A stretch of 64,000 bases of DNA from Desulfovibrionaceae bacterium (lineage in GTDB: Bacteria; Desulfobacterota; Desulfovibrionia; Desulfovibrionales; Desulfovibrionaceae), in assembly GCA_910575755.1 (NCBI GenBank), contig CAJTFO010000001.1, positions 186,001-250,000 on the forward strand. The letters run 5' to 3'. Shown one piece after another: positions 49,470-56,752 of the stretch (positions are counted from its first letter, which is position 1; every line of letters starts with the position of its first letter). The notes beneath the pieces were generated by a model. The model searched no databases. It was given only the letters and a program-made list of their open reading frames with translations, and was not told where the DNA came from. A program made the position numbers and the translations under genes.

Positions 49470-50735
49470 TCAATCCCAGTGGCGTTTGTCTTCAATGGGC
49501 CGGATCTGCGGCGGCAGACTGCCCGGCGCCAAAACTCGCAGCTCGGGACGCAGCTTGATCTTTTCGCGGAACTGGTGCAGCAGCTCCTCTTCGCGTTTGA
49601 AGCCGCTGGTTTCGATGAAGAGGGTCATTTCGTCGATGCCGCCGGGATTGGTGACTTCGATCTGCCAGCGTTTGATTTCCTCAAAGCGGCTCATGACCTG
49701 TTCCACCTGATGCGGGTAGACGAACATGCCCATGATGCGGGCAGTGGTGTCCACACGGCCCACAATGCTGCCCAGACGCGGACTGGTGCGCCCACAGGCG
49801 CAGGGGCTGCGGTCAATGTAGGAGAGGTCGCCCGTGGCCAGGCGGATCAGCGGATAGGTCTTGTTGAAGGCCGTGACCACAATTTCCCCCACTTCGCCGT
49901 CCTTCAGCGGAATGCCCGTATCCGGATGACAGATTTCCACATAGCAGCGGTTGGCGATGTGCAGGCCGGTCTTGTGGAAGCATTCATAGCCAATACAGCC
50001 CACATCCGCCGTGCCGTAGCCCTGGCGCATGATCAGGTCGTATTTTTTTTCCATCTGGGAGCGCATCTTTTCCGAGAGGCGTTCGCCGGTGACAAAGGCC
50101 ACTTCCAGGAAAAGATCCTTGCGCAGGTTCAGGCCCTTTTCCTCGGCTTTCTGGGCCAGGTGCATGAGGAAGCTGGGCGTGCCCACATAGCCGGAAACGC
50201 GCAGCTTCTGCATGATGTCCAGCTGGGTGGCGGCGTCGGACGGGCCGGCCGGAATCACCGCGCAGCCCAGATTGCGCAGGGGCTCTTCAAACATCAGGCC
50301 AGCGGGCGTGAGCTGATAGTTGAAGGTGTTCTGCACCGCGTCGCCGGGGCGGAAACCCACGGAATAAAAGGCCTCGGTGTAGCCCCAGTAATCCTCGCCG
50401 CGGTCTTCGGGATCAAAGATGGGGCCGGGCGAAAGAAAAATGCGCTTGAGTTCGCCGATGTCCTTGGTCAGCAAGCCGCCCAGGCGCGGCCCCATGGATT
50501 GCAGAAAGATCAGTTCTTTCTTTTTCAGAATGGGGATATGCTTGATGTCCGAGAGAGTCTTGAACTTCTCCACATTGAACTGCGCCCGGTCGAAGCGTTT
50601 TTTGACGTCTTCGGAATAACGGTAGGCGTAGGAGAGCAGATCCTTGAGCTGGATCAGGCAATATTGACGTCGTTCGCTCTCGTCAAGCACTTCACGACGG
50701 CTGTAAATGCCTTCTGTGCGGTCTTTGCGTGTCAT
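49470..50735 (-). CDS. Phenylacetate-CoA ligase-like adenylate-forming enzyme
   Basis: 421 residues from Met 50735 (AAGGCG upstream; a 12-residue longer start at 50771 is possible). It is an AMP-binding enzyme of the PaaK type: YAYRYSEDVKKRFD..., the adenylation motif region RQGYGTADVGCIGYEC, and the hinge and C-terminal parts YIDRSPCACGRTSPRLGSIVGRVDTTARIMG and VEQVMSRFEEIKRWQ. In sulfate reducers several such genes exist with no aromatic pathway nearby, so phenylacetate is not assured as the substrate. Confidence 0.88.
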   Translation of the reverse strand: MTRKDRTEGIYSRREVLDESERRQYCLIQLKDLLSYAYRYSEDVKKRFDRAQFNVEKFKTLSDIKHIPILKKKELIFLQSMGPRLGGLLTKDIGELKRIFLSPGPIFDPEDRGEDYWGYTEAFYSVGFRPGDAVQNTFNYQLTPAGLMFEEPLRNLGCAVIPAGPSDAATQLDIMQKLRVSGYVGTPSFLMHLAQKAEEKGLNLRKDLFLEVAFVTGERLSEKMRSQMEKKYDLIMRQGYGTADVGCIGYECFHKTGLHIANRCYVEICHPDTGIPLKDGEVGEIVVTAFNKTYPLIRLATGDLSYIDRSPCACGRTSPRLGSIVGRVDTTARIMGMFVYPHQVEQVMSRFEEIKRWQIEVTNPGGIDEMTLFIETSGFKREEELLHQFREKIKLRPELRVLAPGSLPPQIRPIEDKRHWD

Positions 50736-50842
50736 GGGCGTTCGCCTTGTAGTATTTATGGAAAGTTCCAAATATACACAATCATCTGTACAATTGCAAG
50801 TTGTTTTTTATTTATTGTTGTATTTCAATGCGTTATAAGCAA

Positions 50843-52216
50843 CTATGAGTTGATTTCCAGGGCGGATGCCTGCTGCAATCCGGGCCGCCGGGCTTTTTGC
50901 TGCTCCAGGGCGCGCCGCTTCAGGCTGTCATACACCGGCGACGACTTCAGGCGCGTGGCGGTGCAGGCGGCCAGGCAGGCCGTGGCTAGGATGGCCGGGG
51001 CATTGTGCAGTGATCCGGTCATTTCCACCAGCAGCGCCGTGCCGGTGAGCGGCGCGCGCACGGTGGAGGCGAACAGCCCGGCCATGCACAGAATAAGCAG
51101 TGTGCCGGTCTGATGCGGGTTGATGCAGTCCAGAGAAAGCAGGGCCGACGCCGCGCAGCCGCCGGCCAGCGCGCCGCCAAAGAGCATGGGCATGAGCAGG
51201 CCCCCGGCCACGCCGGAAGCGAAACTCACACAGGAAAACAGAACTTTGACTGTCAGCAGCAGCAAAAGCGCGCCCAGCGGCAAGGCCGCACTTTCCAGAT
51301 CCAGCGCGCTCACGCCAAGGCCCGCCAATACCTGCGGATAACAGTAAAGCAGCAGACCGCTGAACAGAAAGGGAACCAGCACCCGTACGGACTGCGGCAT
51401 CAGCGGGCAGCGGTCGGCCCAGCGGGTCAGGCGGATCAGAATGGCGTTGTAGGCGACGCCCAGCAGACCCGTCATAACGCCCAGCAGGGGCACGATCCAC
51501 CATTGCAGCAACGAGAGCGTGTCCGTATGCTGAAAGGGAAAAACCCGACCAAAGCCGAAAAGCACTTCGACCACAAACCAGGCCGAGGCGGCGGCCAGCG
51601 CGGTAAACAGCAGCATGGGGCCGCTGATCACGGTTCTCATTTCTTCAAAGGCGAAGCAAAGCCCGGCCGCCGGAGCGCCAAAGGCCGCCGTAAGCCCGGC
51701 CACACTGCCGCCGATGAGATAGCGCGGCATGGTCTGGGCCCTGTCGTCATGCCAGATGCGGCCCACGCCGCAACCCACGGCCGCGCCCATCTGGATGCAG
51801 GGGCCCTCGCGGCCCACGGAAAGCCCGCCTGTAAGGGAAATCAGGGTTCCCGCAAATTTGGCCCAGAGAACCTGAGCCCAACGCATGGGCAGATGCCCGG
51901 CCACGGCGAGCTCCACCTGGGGAATGCCGCTGCCGCTGATCAGCGGCTCATAGCGCAGCAGCAGCCGGGCCAGCAGGCCCAGAAGAATCAGCGCCATGAA
52001 AACGCCCGTGCCCGCCAGAGGATCGGACAGGCTGTGCCCTTTCATATACTCCGCCACAGCCGCGTTGATCAGTGTATACGCCTGGCGAAACAGGCCGATG
52101 ACCGCGCCGGCAATGCCGCCTGTGACCAGAGCCTGCAACATGAGTCGCCATACGCCCAGAGTTTGCAGGGCCTGCATTTCACGTAAAATGGGGGGGATTG
52201 AAGCGCGGAACTGCAC
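50843..52216 (-). CDS. CLC-family chloride channel or antiporter
   Basis: 457 residues if started at GTG 52216 (AAGGAG five bases before it; ATG 52174 is an alternative). The selectivity motifs are present: GSGIPQVE near residue 95, GREGPCIQMGAAV near 130 with the gating Glu, and FAFEE near 190, where a second Glu suggests proton-coupled exchange. A GVAGG...PMLFGGALAG region marks the second half. About twelve membrane helices. Monocistronic. Confidence 0.92.
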   Translation of the reverse strand: MQFRASIPPILREMQALQTLGVWRLMLQALVTGGIAGAVIGLFRQAYTLINAAVAEYMKGHSLSDPLAGTGVFMALILLGLLARLLLRYEPLISGSGIPQVELAVAGHLPMRWAQVLWAKFAGTLISLTGGLSVGREGPCIQMGAAVGCGVGRIWHDDRAQTMPRYLIGGSVAGLTAAFGAPAAGLCFAFEEMRTVISGPMLLFTALAAASAWFVVEVLFGFGRVFPFQHTDTLSLLQWWIVPLLGVMTGLLGVAYNAILIRLTRWADRCPLMPQSVRVLVPFLFSGLLLYCYPQVLAGLGVSALDLESAALPLGALLLLLTVKVLFSCVSFASGVAGGLLMPMLFGGALAGGCAASALLSLDCINPHQTGTLLILCMAGLFASTVRAPLTGTALLVEMTGSLHNAPAILATACLAACTATRLKSSPVYDSLKRRALEQQKARRPGLQQASALEINS

Positions 52217-52307
52217 AGGAACTCCTTGACGGGCTGCAAACAGCGCGAGTATGGCCGGAAGATGCGCAAGATTCAAGTTGCCGGAGGGAATTTTCCCAAA
52301 AAAATGC

Positions 52308-52336
52308 TTGCCAAAGTCCTGCCAAGCGGGTAAAGA
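52308..52336 (+). promoter_or_regulatory. Promoter of tRNA-Phe
   Basis: TTGCCA, 17-base spacer, TAAAGA, ending 14 bases before the mature tRNA start. Confidence 0.5.
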
Positions 52337-52350
52337 ACTTCCTCACACGG

Positions 52351-52426
52351 GCCGAGGTAGCTCAGTTGGTAGAGCAGGGGACTGAAAATCCCCGTGTCGG
52401 CAGTTCAATTCTGTCCCTCGGCACCA
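52351..52426 (+). tRNA. tRNA-Phe (GAA)
   Basis: 76 bases with encoded CCA. Acceptor GCCGAGG pairs with CCTCGGC; D stem GCTC/GAGC; anticodon stem GGGGA/TCCCC with loop CTGAAAA and anticodon GAA at 52384-52386; T arm GGCAG/CTGTC with TTCAATT loop. All stems pair, with one G-T in the T stem. Confidence 0.97.
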
Positions 52427-52434
52427 CATATTTC

Positions 52435-52464
52435 AAGGGGTCAGGCTTTTGCCTGACCCCTTTT
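52435..52464 (+). terminator. Intrinsic terminator after tRNA-Phe
   Basis: A 12-bp stem AAGGGGTCAGGC with GCCTGACCCCTT, loop TTTT, then TT. Placed 8 bases after the tRNA and facing the 3' end of the convergent thioredoxin-like gene. Confidence 0.85.
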
Positions 52465-52483
52465 CGCGTGAAGCTCCGCTCCG

Positions 52484-52774
52484 TCAGCTCTTGCCCTTGC
52501 AGCCGCATGTGCCACAACCGCAGCCATCTGAGCCGGACGCCGCACCGTCTATCCATGCCGCGACCTCCTCTCTGCCCGGAACGCGTCCCGTCACCTTCAC
52601 AACGCCGTCAATGGCCACTGCCGGGGTGGACAGGATGCCCGCCGCCAGCATTTCCCTGAGGTCGGACACTTTTTGTACGGTGATATGCCCTCCCCTGTCG
52701 GCAACAACCTGCCGGACCAGATTTTCAGTTTCCGTGCATTTGGCGCAGCCGGGGCCGAACACCTTGATTTCCAT
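52484..52774 (-). CDS. Small redox-active disulfide (thioredoxin-like) protein
   Basis: 96 residues from ATG 52774, directly after AGGAGG. It begins MEIKVFGPGCAKCTETENLV, with C10-x-x-C13, and matches the redox-active disulfide protein 2 / thioredoxin_3 family, including the GILSTPAVAIDGVVKVTGRVP strand. The end GSDGCGCGTCGCKG is a cysteine-rich tail that could bind metal. It is part of an ArsR-regulated permease module: the third copy of the TCAAC-N4-GTTGA palindrome lies 105 bases upstream, just after the permease stop. Likely a disulfide or metal-thiol partner of the permease; inferred. Confidence 0.85.
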   Translation of the reverse strand: MEIKVFGPGCAKCTETENLVRQVVADRGGHITVQKVSDLREMLAAGILSTPAVAIDGVVKVTGRVPGREEVAAWIDGAASGSDGCGCGTCGCKGKS

Positions 52775-52878
52775 ATCTGCCTCCTGTGCTGAATTATAAA
52801 ATGAGTTCGAGAGCGCATTCCCCTTGAAAAGGGCCCGCTGGCGGCGGGCATGTCTTTGAATGCCGAATCTGCAAAAAG

Positions 52879-52892
52879 TCAACACCAGTTGA
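52879..52892. promoter_or_regulatory. ArsR-type operator candidate upstream of the thioredoxin-like gene
   Basis: TCAAC-ACCA-GTTGA perfect palindrome arms, the same as two other copies at 54052 and 54467. On the minus strand its right half includes TTGACT, a possible -35. Confidence 0.6.
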
Positions 52893-52901
52893 TTCCGAAA
52901 C

Positions 52902-54032
52902 TCATTTCATAGTCATGATGAAAGGGTCGAGGATATTGAACAGCCAGCCAATGAGCGTAAACATTACCCACAAGTAGCCGATAAAGGCCGCTTGCAGTCT
53001 GATGGTCATAATCTGCCGCAGCAGCATCACTTCCGGTATGCTGGCCGCCACCGCGCTCATGCAGAACGCCATTGTCGTTCCCAGGGGCAGGCCCTTGACC
53101 AGCAGACTTTCCATAACCGGCACAATGCCCGTCACATTGGAGTAAAGAGGAATACCCACCAGCACGGCGACGGGAACCGACCACCATTGGCCCGCGCCGA
53201 GACGCTGCGCGAACCAGTTTTCCGGCACAAAGCCGTGCAGGGCCGCGCCTATGCCCACGCCCAGAACGACCCACTTCCAGACGCGTTTGAAGATGGAGAC
53301 CATCTCGCCATACGCAAAAACATGCCGCTGCCTGACGGTCAGTTTCCGCGCCCGCCCCATTTCATTGACATATGTATGGACGGGTGTGGCGTTCATGGCT
53401 TCCTTGATAAAAGGTTGCAGCCAGCGTTCCGCTCTGATGCTGTCCATGACAAGGCCGCCGATGGCGCCGGCAAGCAGCCCCACAGTCACATACAGCAACG
53501 TGAATTTCCAGCCGAGCAGCCCCCACAACAGCACTACGGCAATTTCATTGATCAGCGGCGAGGTGATGAGAAACGACATGGTGACGCCGATGGGGATGCG
53601 GGCCGTAGTGAAGCCGAGGAAAAGCGGAATGCTGGAGCAGGAGCAAAATGGCGTGATTGCCCCGAACAACACGCCGAGAAGATAGCCGAAGCCGCGTCGT
53701 TTGCCTGCCAGACAGTCCCGCACCCGTTCAACATTCAGTGACGCGCGAATCCAGGCAATGGCGTATATCAGCGCCGCCAGCAGCAAAAGAATTTTTACCG
53801 TGTCGTAAATGAAAAATTCGAGAGAAGCGGCCCAATGCGACTCAGGGGCCATGCCGAGCAGACCAAAAACCAGCCAGTGCGAGGCCGGAAGAATGCCGCT
53901 GTACGCCAACAGCCAGAGGACGCCCAGGGCCAGTATCGCCGCCAGATATTTTATGTTCCAGCCACGGGGGCTTTTCTCTTGAACCGCTGGCTTTACCCCC
54001 GCACAGCAACAGCCTGTGTTTTCCTTGCGCAT
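52902..54032 (-). CDS. DUF318/ArsP-type permease
   Basis: 376 residues, about nine membrane segments. The family motif TPFCSCSSIPLFLG is at about residues 128-141 (Cys130, Cys132), followed by TSPLINEIAVVLLWGLLGW. The N-terminus has CCC at 8-10 and a charged tail, which could collect metal. In this family ArsP exports trivalent organoarsenicals; other members are of unknown substrate. Its promoter region holds a TCAAC-N4-GTTGA palindrome and the regulator gene is directly upstream. Confidence 0.88.
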   Translation of the reverse strand: MRKENTGCCCAGVKPAVQEKSPRGWNIKYLAAILALGVLWLLAYSGILPASHWLVFGLLGMAPESHWAASLEFFIYDTVKILLLLAALIYAIAWIRASLNVERVRDCLAGKRRGFGYLLGVLFGAITPFCSCSSIPLFLGFTTARIPIGVTMSFLITSPLINEIAVVLLWGLLGWKFTLLYVTVGLLAGAIGGLVMDSIRAERWLQPFIKEAMNATPVHTYVNEMGRARKLTVRQRHVFAYGEMVSIFKRVWKWVVLGVGIGAALHGFVPENWFAQRLGAGQWWSVPVAVLVGIPLYSNVTGIVPVMESLLVKGLPLGTTMAFCMSAVAASIPEVMLLRQIMTIRLQAAFIGYLWVMFTLIGWLFNILDPFIMTMK

Positions 54033-54051
54033 GGTCGTCCCCGCTGTTATA

Positions 54052-54065
54052 TCAACAGATGTTGA
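54052..54065. promoter_or_regulatory. ArsR-type operator candidate upstream of the permease
   Basis: TCAAC-AGAT-GTTGA. On the minus strand a -10-like TATAAC (54051-54046) follows it directly, so a bound repressor would block the promoter. Confidence 0.65.
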
Positions 54066-54101
54066 CTGATTGATATTTTCCCGAAAAAAATTTTGCCCCT
54101 C

Positions 54102-54455
54102 TCAATCAACTCGCCTGGGCAGGATACGTCCCGCCGGGCTTGCATCCCTGAATCGCTGGCAAGCCTCCGGATTGCCGGAGCAGCATTCCTCCGTGAGATA
54201 GGCCACAATATCCAGCATAAGCGGAATGTTGGCCTTGTAACGCATGAACCGGCCTTCGCGCTCCACATGCGCCAGGCCGCTATGCACAATGGCTCTGAGA
54301 TGAAAGGAAAGGTTGGTGGAAGGGATGTCAAGACGCCTGGCGATGTCGCCCTGCACAAGCCCGTCAGGCGCATGCCTGACCAGCAGTCGGAAGATGTCCA
54401 GCCGCAGGCCGGAGGAGAGAGCCTCAAAAATTTTGCTTGCCTGTTGCGTCTGCAT
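54102..54455 (-). CDS. ArsR/SmtB-family repressor
   Basis: 117 residues from ATG 54455. Winged helix: FEALSSGLRLDIFRLLVR, then the recognition helix DIPSTNLSFHLRAI. Near the end is the sequence EECCSGNPEACQRF, with Cys91, Cys92 and Cys99. This is close to the C-terminal Cys-Cys...Cys As(III) site reported for Acidithiobacillus ferrooxidans ArsR (spacing differs by one). The typical ELCVC motif of classical ArsR is absent. A repressor released by arsenite or a related thiophilic metalloid is inferred. It begins downstream of its own operator and precedes the permease. Confidence 0.9.
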   Translation of the reverse strand: MQTQQASKIFEALSSGLRLDIFRLLVRHAPDGLVQGDIARRLDIPSTNLSFHLRAIVHSGLAHVEREGRFMRYKANIPLMLDIVAYLTEECCSGNPEACQRFRDASPAGRILPRRVD

Positions 54456-54461
54456 GAATTG

Positions 54462-54490
54462 ATATTTCAACATTAGTTGATATATGTCAA
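54462..54490 (-). promoter_or_regulatory. arsR-like promoter with embedded operator
   Basis: On the minus strand: TTGACA (54490-54485), 17-base spacer, AAATAT (54467-54462). The palindrome TCAAC-ATTA-GTTGA (54467-54480) fills the spacer, the classic repressor position. The ATG is 7 bases beyond the -10, so the transcript would be leaderless or nearly so. Confidence 0.65.
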
Positions 54491-54585
54491 GCGGACAATG
54501 TCGCGACAGCAGTTGAGAAACTGTGCGCAAGCGTCTTGTCTGGAGCGTTCCGGGCCCCCTGAAAGCAGCAGGCGTGTCTGCTCCT

Positions 54586-54732
54586 AGAGCATTTTTGATT
54601 GAAAATATCCATTTTCAATCACTTCGCCGCCATCATTTCGCGTCCAGAACGCGGTCTGGACGCTCATTGGGCGCGGGCGCCAGCTAAGGCTGTCGCCAGA
54701 GCGGTTTGGATAATTCAGTACCAAACCGCTCT
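54586..54732 (+). repeat. Three-hairpin intergenic repeat, copy B (most complete)
   Basis: Hairpin 1 at 54596-54621 (11-bp stem, loop ATCC), spacer CTTCGCCGCCATCATTTC, hairpin 2 at 54640-54663 (9-bp stem, loop ACGCGG), spacer TCATTGGGCGCG, and hairpin 3 at 54698-54732 (12-bp stem AGAGCGGTTTGG). It sits between the ArsR module and the MoaD-like gene, ending next to the moaD stop, and could also serve as a terminator for it. Confidence 0.8.
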
Positions 54733-54955
54733 AACCGCCGCCCACGGCGGGGAAAAGCCCCACCCGGTCGCCGTCGCGGAGCGGGGCGTCAGGTTCGGCG
54801 GCCACGCCGTTGATGAAAATGAGCTTTACCTCGGCGGCGGGCACGCCCAGAATCTGCATGAGTCGGGCCGCGTCCGCGCCTTTGGACACCTGGCAGACGC
54901 CGCCGGGGGGGCTTTTTTCCGCCAGGGTGGCGAAGCATTTGACGTTCACTCGCAT
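54731..54955 (-). CDS. MoaD/ThiS-like sulfur carrier protein
   Basis: 74 residues with a ubiquitin-like fold, ending in GLFPAVGGG, so the carrier glycine tail is present. MoaD-type (molybdopterin synthase small subunit) is favoured over ThiS by the VGLFPAV-GG end. It lies 26 bases after the MoeB-like gene, its likely activating enzyme. The sulfur it carries could serve molybdopterin or another sulfurylated product. Confidence 0.85.
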   Translation of the reverse strand: MRVNVKCFATLAEKSPPGGVCQVSKGADAARLMQILGVPAAEVKLIFINGVAAEPDAPLRDGDRVGLFPAVGGG

Positions 54956-54981
54956 ACTGTGTCCTCTTACGGATGTTGGAG

Positions 54982-55812
54982 TTACAGTCGGATGCGCTGT
55001 ATGTCGCCGTCCATCAGATCAAAAAGGAACATGCCCGAGGCCGGAGGGCGTCCCGTGAGCAGCTTCAGGGCTTCGGCGGCTTGCAGGGAGGCCGCCGCAG
55101 CCGCCGTGGGCGCGAGATTGCCCAGTTCTTCCTCGGGCGTGGCCGCGCTGCCTGTCGGGCCTGCCCCCAGCCACTGGACCGGACCCGGCTGACCGGGCAG
55201 CACCACGGCCACCCAGCCGGTAAGGCCCGCGATGCCCGCGCTGACCAGGGGCACGCCGGCCCTGGCGGCGGCCTGCTGCAAGGAGAGGCGGCAGTCCAGA
55301 CCGCCCAGGGCGTCCAGCGCCAGATCCATGCCGCGCAGCAGACGGGCGCACAGGGCTTCATCCATAAAGCGCGGCACAGCCGTAAGCTGTATTGCCGGAT
55401 TGACCACAGCCAGGCGCGCGGCGGCGGCCTCGGCCTTGCTCTGGCCCAGGTTGCCCGCGTTGCCCAGCAATTGGCGGTTCAGATTGGATTCCTCAAAGCG
55501 GTCGGCGTCCACGCCGGTAATGGAGCCTACTCCTAGGCGGGCCAGAAGTTCCAGCAGCCAGCCGCCCAGACCGCCCAGCCCCACCAGCAGAACATGGCTT
55601 TCCAGCAGGGCCAGTTGCTCCTGGATGGAGAGCTGTCGGGCGTTACGGGCATAGCGCGCGGGCCAGACGCCCACGCGGCAGGCGGCCCGCTGGGCCACGA
55701 GCAGATCCACCCCGGCGGCGGCGGCCAGTTCGCGCAGCACCTGTTCCGGGATGCGGCCGTCACAGGCCGCGGCATGGATGGCGGATTCAAGCTGGGATAT
55801 GCGCTCTGACAT
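54982..55812 (-). CDS. MoeB/ThiF/HesA-family E1-like adenylyltransferase
   Basis: 276 residues from ATG 55812 (ATG 55827 and TTG 55830 are upstream alternatives). It adenylates the C-terminal glycine of a ubiquitin-like sulfur carrier. Signatures: ARNARQLSIQEQLALLESHVLLVGLGGLGGWLLELLARLGVGSITGVDADRFEESNLNRQ from about residue 55. The Arg in the NLNRQ element is conserved. No CxxC zinc pairs appear anywhere, unlike classic MoeB and ThiF. A 55-residue N-terminal helical extension precedes the E1 fold. The adjacent MoaD-like gene is the probable partner. Confidence 0.88.
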   Translation of the reverse strand: MSERISQLESAIHAAACDGRIPEQVLRELAAAAGVDLLVAQRAACRVGVWPARYARNARQLSIQEQLALLESHVLLVGLGGLGGWLLELLARLGVGSITGVDADRFEESNLNRQLLGNAGNLGQSKAEAAAARLAVVNPAIQLTAVPRFMDEALCARLLRGMDLALDALGGLDCRLSLQQAAARAGVPLVSAGIAGLTGWVAVVLPGQPGPVQWLGAGPTGSAATPEEELGNLAPTAAAAASLQAAEALKLLTGRPPASGMFLFDLMDGDIQRIRL

Positions 55813-55828
55813 GGGGGAATGGTACATC

Positions 55829-55860
55829 AAAAAGGGCGGCCGGGCAAAACCCGGCCGCCC
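55829..55860 (-). terminator. Terminator of motB, abutting the MoeB-like gene
   Basis: On the minus strand an 11-bp perfect stem (GGGCGGCCGGG arms, loop of five) is followed by TTTTTGATG. Strong intrinsic terminator form. Confidence 0.85.
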
Positions 55861-55896
55861 CGCTCCGCCCCGGCTTCTGTCCGCGCGGGGCCCGGC

Positions 55897-56604
55897 TTAA
55901 TACACCACGCTGTAGGACATGACCTCCGGACGGTGGAAAAAGAACTCCACCCGCCGGTTGACGGCCCGGCTTTCCTCGTCAATGCCGGGTTTGAGCGGGC
56001 GAGTATCAGCATAGGCCACGCCACGCAGGCGGGTATGCTTGACGCCGCGGTCAGCCAGATAGTGCAGCACAGCCGCCGCGCGCGCGCCTGAGAGTTCCCA
56101 GGCCGAATCAAAGGGCGGTCGCGCTTCGGTGCTGTCGGCATGGCCGCGCACCACCAGGTAAAGATTATAATCCTTCAGCACCTGCAGGACACTGTTCATC
56201 ACTTTCTGACCTTCAGGCAAAATTTCTATGCTGCCAGGCTTGAACATGACATCGGAATTGATGCGTAGCTGCACGCCCACGTCATCGGCGCTGATGCCCG
56301 AGGATTGCTGCGGCACAGCATCGGCCATGAGCATTTGCTTGATTTTTTGCGCAATGGCGTAATGTGACTTTTCCACTTCATTGATCTTGAGATCCCGGGT
56401 GTCAATCTTGTCGGTATTCTGAATAAAGGGATTGTTGGACACCGGCGAGGTGGAGCTGGAGTCGAAGTTGCGCTCGCCATTGAAGTAGGCGGCCAGCCCG
56501 GCCTTGGTTTCCGGCGGCACCATGTTGAGCACCCAGAGCAGGAGAAAGAAGGCCATCATGGCCGTCACAAAGTCGGCGTAGGCGACTTTCCAGGCGCTGC
56601 TCAT
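55897..56604 (-). CDS. motB: Flagellar motor stator protein MotB
   Basis: 235 residues, a stator subunit anchoring MotA to the wall. The single membrane segment begins after SSAWKVAYADFVTAMMAFFLLLWVLNMV, with the proton-binding Asp at residue 11. A short plug-like linker leads to the OmpA-type peptidoglycan domain (SDVMFKPGSIEILPEGQKVMN, VVRGHADSTEARPP, DEESRAVNRRVEFFF). The N-terminus is shorter than in E. coli MotB, with no basic cytoplasmic tail. Two hairpins separate it from motA. Confidence 0.95.
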   Translation of the reverse strand: MSSAWKVAYADFVTAMMAFFLLLWVLNMVPPETKAGLAAYFNGERNFDSSSTSPVSNNPFIQNTDKIDTRDLKINEVEKSHYAIAQKIKQMLMADAVPQQSSGISADDVGVQLRINSDVMFKPGSIEILPEGQKVMNSVLQVLKDYNLYLVVRGHADSTEARPPFDSAWELSGARAAAVLHYLADRGVKHTRLRGVAYADTRPLKPGIDEESRAVNRRVEFFFHRPEVMSYSVVY

Positions 56605-56631
56605 CGTGTTTTCCTTTGGTTAAGAAGAAAA

Positions 56632-56650
56632 AGCCGGGATTTGCCCGGCT
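56632..56650 (-). terminator. Hairpin with T-run in the motA-motB gap
   Basis: Minus strand: AGCCGGG, loop of five, CCCGGCT, then TTTTTCTTCTT, 28 bases before the motB ATG. Partial termination between the two genes is likely. Confidence 0.7.
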
Positions 56651-56706
56651 GTGGATCCGGCTCCCCGGGGTGGGAGAAACGGATGGGCCTGCGGACTTAA
56701 GGAACC

Positions 56707-56738
56707 ATTGCCGGCGGCGCGAGAGAGCCGCCGGCAAT
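56707..56738 (-). other. Perfect 12-bp hairpin after motA
   Basis: Arms ATTGCCGGCGGC and GCCGCCGGCAAT around GCGAGAGA, 15 bases beyond the motA stop. There is no T-run behind it, so it may stabilise or pause the transcript. Confidence 0.6.
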
Positions 56739-56752
56739 GAACCCCGATACTC

